In this document: one piece after another, positions 6,787 through 8,316 of the stretch
Numbering within the stretch: the first letter of the stretch is position 1
Layout: every line of letters begins with the position of its first letter
From: RGIG3994 sp964461635
Lineage (GTDB): Bacteria > Bacillota > Clostridia > Oscillospirales > CAG-272
Direction: 5' to 3'
Assembly: GCA_964461635.1 (NCBI GenBank)
Contig: CAYWVC010000052.1
Coordinates: 1-8,316 of the forward strand
Length of the DNA: 8,316 nt
Program-made: the position numbers and the translations under genes
The notes under the pieces: model-generated
Database searches by the model: none
What the model was told of the DNA's origin: nothing
Seen by the model: the letters and a program-made list of their open reading frames with translations, nothing else

Positions 6787-6791
6787 GGAGG
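6787..6791 (+). promoter_or_regulatory. Ribosome binding site of lysS with two possible starts
   Basis: GGAGG begins three bases after the greA stop codon. It lies five bases before an in-frame TTG (6797) and eleven before the ATG (6803). Spacing favours TTG slightly and codon preference favours ATG; the two products differ by two residues. Confidence 0.75.
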
Positions 6792-6802
6792 ACGATTTGA
6801 AG

Positions 6803-8316
6803 ATGGCAGAACAAAATAACGTCGGCGCCGGTGCGCGTGCCGCGTCGGAGCCTACCGCCGCAGAGCTTTCCGAGCTCTTGCGCGTGCGTCGCGATAAGCT
6901 TGCCGCGCTTTGTGAGGAGGGCAAGGATCCCTATACCGTTACCAAATACGATCAGACTCATCACGCCGCCGAGATAAAAGAGAATTTTGATGTCCTTGAG
7001 GGGAAAGAAGTATCCGTTGCCGGCAGACTTATGTCGAAGCGCATTATGGGCAAGGCATCCTTCTGCAACGTTCAGGACCTAAGCGGCAGTATACAGTCTT
7101 ACGTTGCCCGCGATTCGATCGGAGAGGATGAATATAAGCTCTTCAAAAAGCTCGATATAGGCGATATAGTGGGCATTAAGGGCAAGGTGTTCAGAACCAA
7201 AACGGGTGAGACATCCGTTCACGCCGATTCGGTCACACTGCTTTCAAAGAGCCTTCAGATCCTTCCCGAGAAATTCCACGGTCTGACGAATACCGACCTG
7301 CGCTACCGTCAGCGGTACGTGGATCTTATTATGAACGAGGAGACGAAGCGTACCTTTATCAACCGTTCGCGTATTATCAGTGCCGTGCGCCGCTATCTTG
7401 ATTCGCAGGGCTTTATGGAGGTCGAGACCCCGATGCTCGTCTCCAATGCCGGAGGTGCCGCCGCCAGACCGTTTGAGACGCATTTCAATGCACTTGATCT
7501 TGACGTTAAGCTGCGTATATCGCTTGAGCTTTACCTTAAGCGACTGATCGTCGGCGGAATGGAGAGGGTGTACGAGATAGGCAGAGTGTTCAGAAACGAG
7601 GGGCTGGATACGCGTCATAACCCCGAATTTACACTTATGGAGCTCTATCAGGCTTATACCGATTATCACGGTATGATGGACCTTACCGAGAAGCTTTACC
7701 GCTACGTAGCGCAGGAGGTCCTCGGCACGACGGTCATTCATTACAACGGAATAGAAATGGACCTCGGCAAGCCGTTCGAGCGTATTACTATGCTTGACGC
7801 CGTTAAGAAATATTCGGGTGTTGATTTCAATGAGATCGGAACGCTTGAGGAGGCGCGCGCCGCGGCAAAAGCACACGGTATCGAATACGAGGCTCGCCAC
7901 GGGAAGGGCGATATACTTAATCTGTTCTTTGAAACGTACGTGGAGGAGCATCTGATCCAGCCGACCTTTATTATGGATCACCCAATAGAGATATCTCCGC
8001 TTACGAAGAAAAAGCCCGAGAATCCCGACTACGTAGAGCGATTCGAGTTCTTTATGAACGGCTGGGAAATGGCAAACGCTTATTCCGAACTTAACGATCC
8101 GATTGATCAGCGCGAGCGCTTCAAGGCGCAGGAGGCTTTGCTTGCACAGGGCGACGAGGAGGCAAACACCACCGACGAGGATTTCCTTTACGCTTTGGAG
8201 CTCGGTATGCCGCCTACGGGAGGCATCGGCTTCGGCATCGACCGTATGGTGATGCTTTTGACCGACAGCCCGTCGATCAGGGATGTTTTGCTTTTCCCGA
8301 CGATGAAGCCGCTGGA
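6803..8316 (+). CDS. lysS: Lysyl-tRNA synthetase, class II (3' end cut by window edge)
   Basis: LysRS attaches lysine to tRNA-Lys in the cytoplasm. The 504 residues visible begin with an Ala-rich N-terminal extension of about 20 residues. An anticodon-binding OB-fold follows (about 68-160), then the class II core. Motif 1 contains GFMEVETPML (from 203), motif 2 has FRNEG and HNPEFT (R264, E266, H272-T277), and motif 3 is GGIGFGIDRMVMLL with R481. The reading frame is open to the last base. The visible end, RDVLLFPTMKPL, matches the region just before the C-terminus of bacterial LysRS, so little is probably missing, unless this protein has a C-terminal extension. The ATG at 6803 is used here; a TTG at 6797 is the alternative. 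lysS is the last visible gene of the putative peptidase-greA-lysS operon. Confidence 0.96.
   Translation, partial: MAEQNNVGAGARAASEPTAAELSELLRVRRDKLAALCEEGKDPYTVTKYDQTHHAAEIKENFDVLEGKEVSVAGRLMSKRIMGKASFCNVQDLSGSIQSYVARDSIGEDEYKLFKKLDIGDIVGIKGKVFRTKTGETSVHADSVTLLSKSLQILPEKFHGLTNTDLRYRQRYVDLIMNEETKRTFINRSRIISAVRRYLDSQGFMEVETPMLVSNAGGAAARPFETHFNALDLDVKLRISLELYLKRLIVGGMERVYEIGRVFRNEGLDTRHNPEFTLMELYQAYTDYHGMMDLTEKLYRYVAQEVLGTTVIHYNGIEMDLGKPFERITMLDAVKKYSGVDFNEIGTLEEARAAAKAHGIEYEARHGKGDILNLFFETYVEEHLIQPTFIMDHPIEISPLTKKKPENPDYVERFEFFMNGWEMANAYSELNDPIDQRERFKAQEALLAQGDEEANTTDEDFLYALELGMPPTGGIGFGIDRMVMLLTDSPSIRDVLLFPTMKPL

Noticed and set aside
7244..7981. A 245-residue minus-strand frame opposite lysS
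   Set aside because: It mirrors the class II core of LysRS and has no independent support.

Overview
The window is a stretch of chromosomal housekeeping DNA from a bacterium, most likely a member of the Clostridia (Bacillota). This rests on three things: the protein types, the near-consensus sigma-A promoters with strong GGAGG-type ribosome binding sites, and the greA-lysS gene pair. The DNA is of middling G+C content. No phage, IS element, CRISPR array or tRNA/rRNA gene is visible. All convincing genes lie on the plus strand; the long minus-strand reading frames are codon-bias shadows.

Layout. A perfect-consensus promoter (TTGACA-17-TATAAT) drives alaS (alanyl-tRNA synthetase), which ends in a strong, unusually large intrinsic terminator near 2726-2787. 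A second perfect-consensus promoter then drives rsmE (16S rRNA m3U1498 methyltransferase). No clear terminator follows rsmE. After an AT-rich gap of 122 bases that holds a third promoter (TTGAAA-17-TACAAT) comes a CdaR/PucR-type transcriptional regulator. It has a diacid-recognition-like sensor, a GGDEF-like middle and a PucR-type helix-turn-helix. A perfect 12-bp inverted repeat without a T-tract separates it from a lipoprotein C-terminal-processing (S41) peptidase. Tightly spaced behind that come greA (transcript-cleavage factor) and lysS (lysyl-tRNA synthetase), which runs off the right edge about where the protein should end.

How the genes fit together. Four of the six genes serve translation or transcription (alaS, rsmE, greA, lysS). 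The S41 lipoprotein peptidase and the CdaR-like regulator are the odd members. The S41-greA-lysS group has gaps of 30 and 19 bases and no convincing promoter of its own, so it is probably one operon. It may be fed by read-through from the regulator's promoter across the inverted repeat. The regulator has no sugar-diacid or purine catabolism genes beside it here, so its target is unknown.

I do not see a previously undescribed system. The points most worth a second look are palindromes at or near promoters (alaS -35, the regulator's transcription start, the regulator-S41 gap), the orphan regulator itself, and a palindrome with an extended -10 motif inside alaS. All are sequence-level observations without functional proof.
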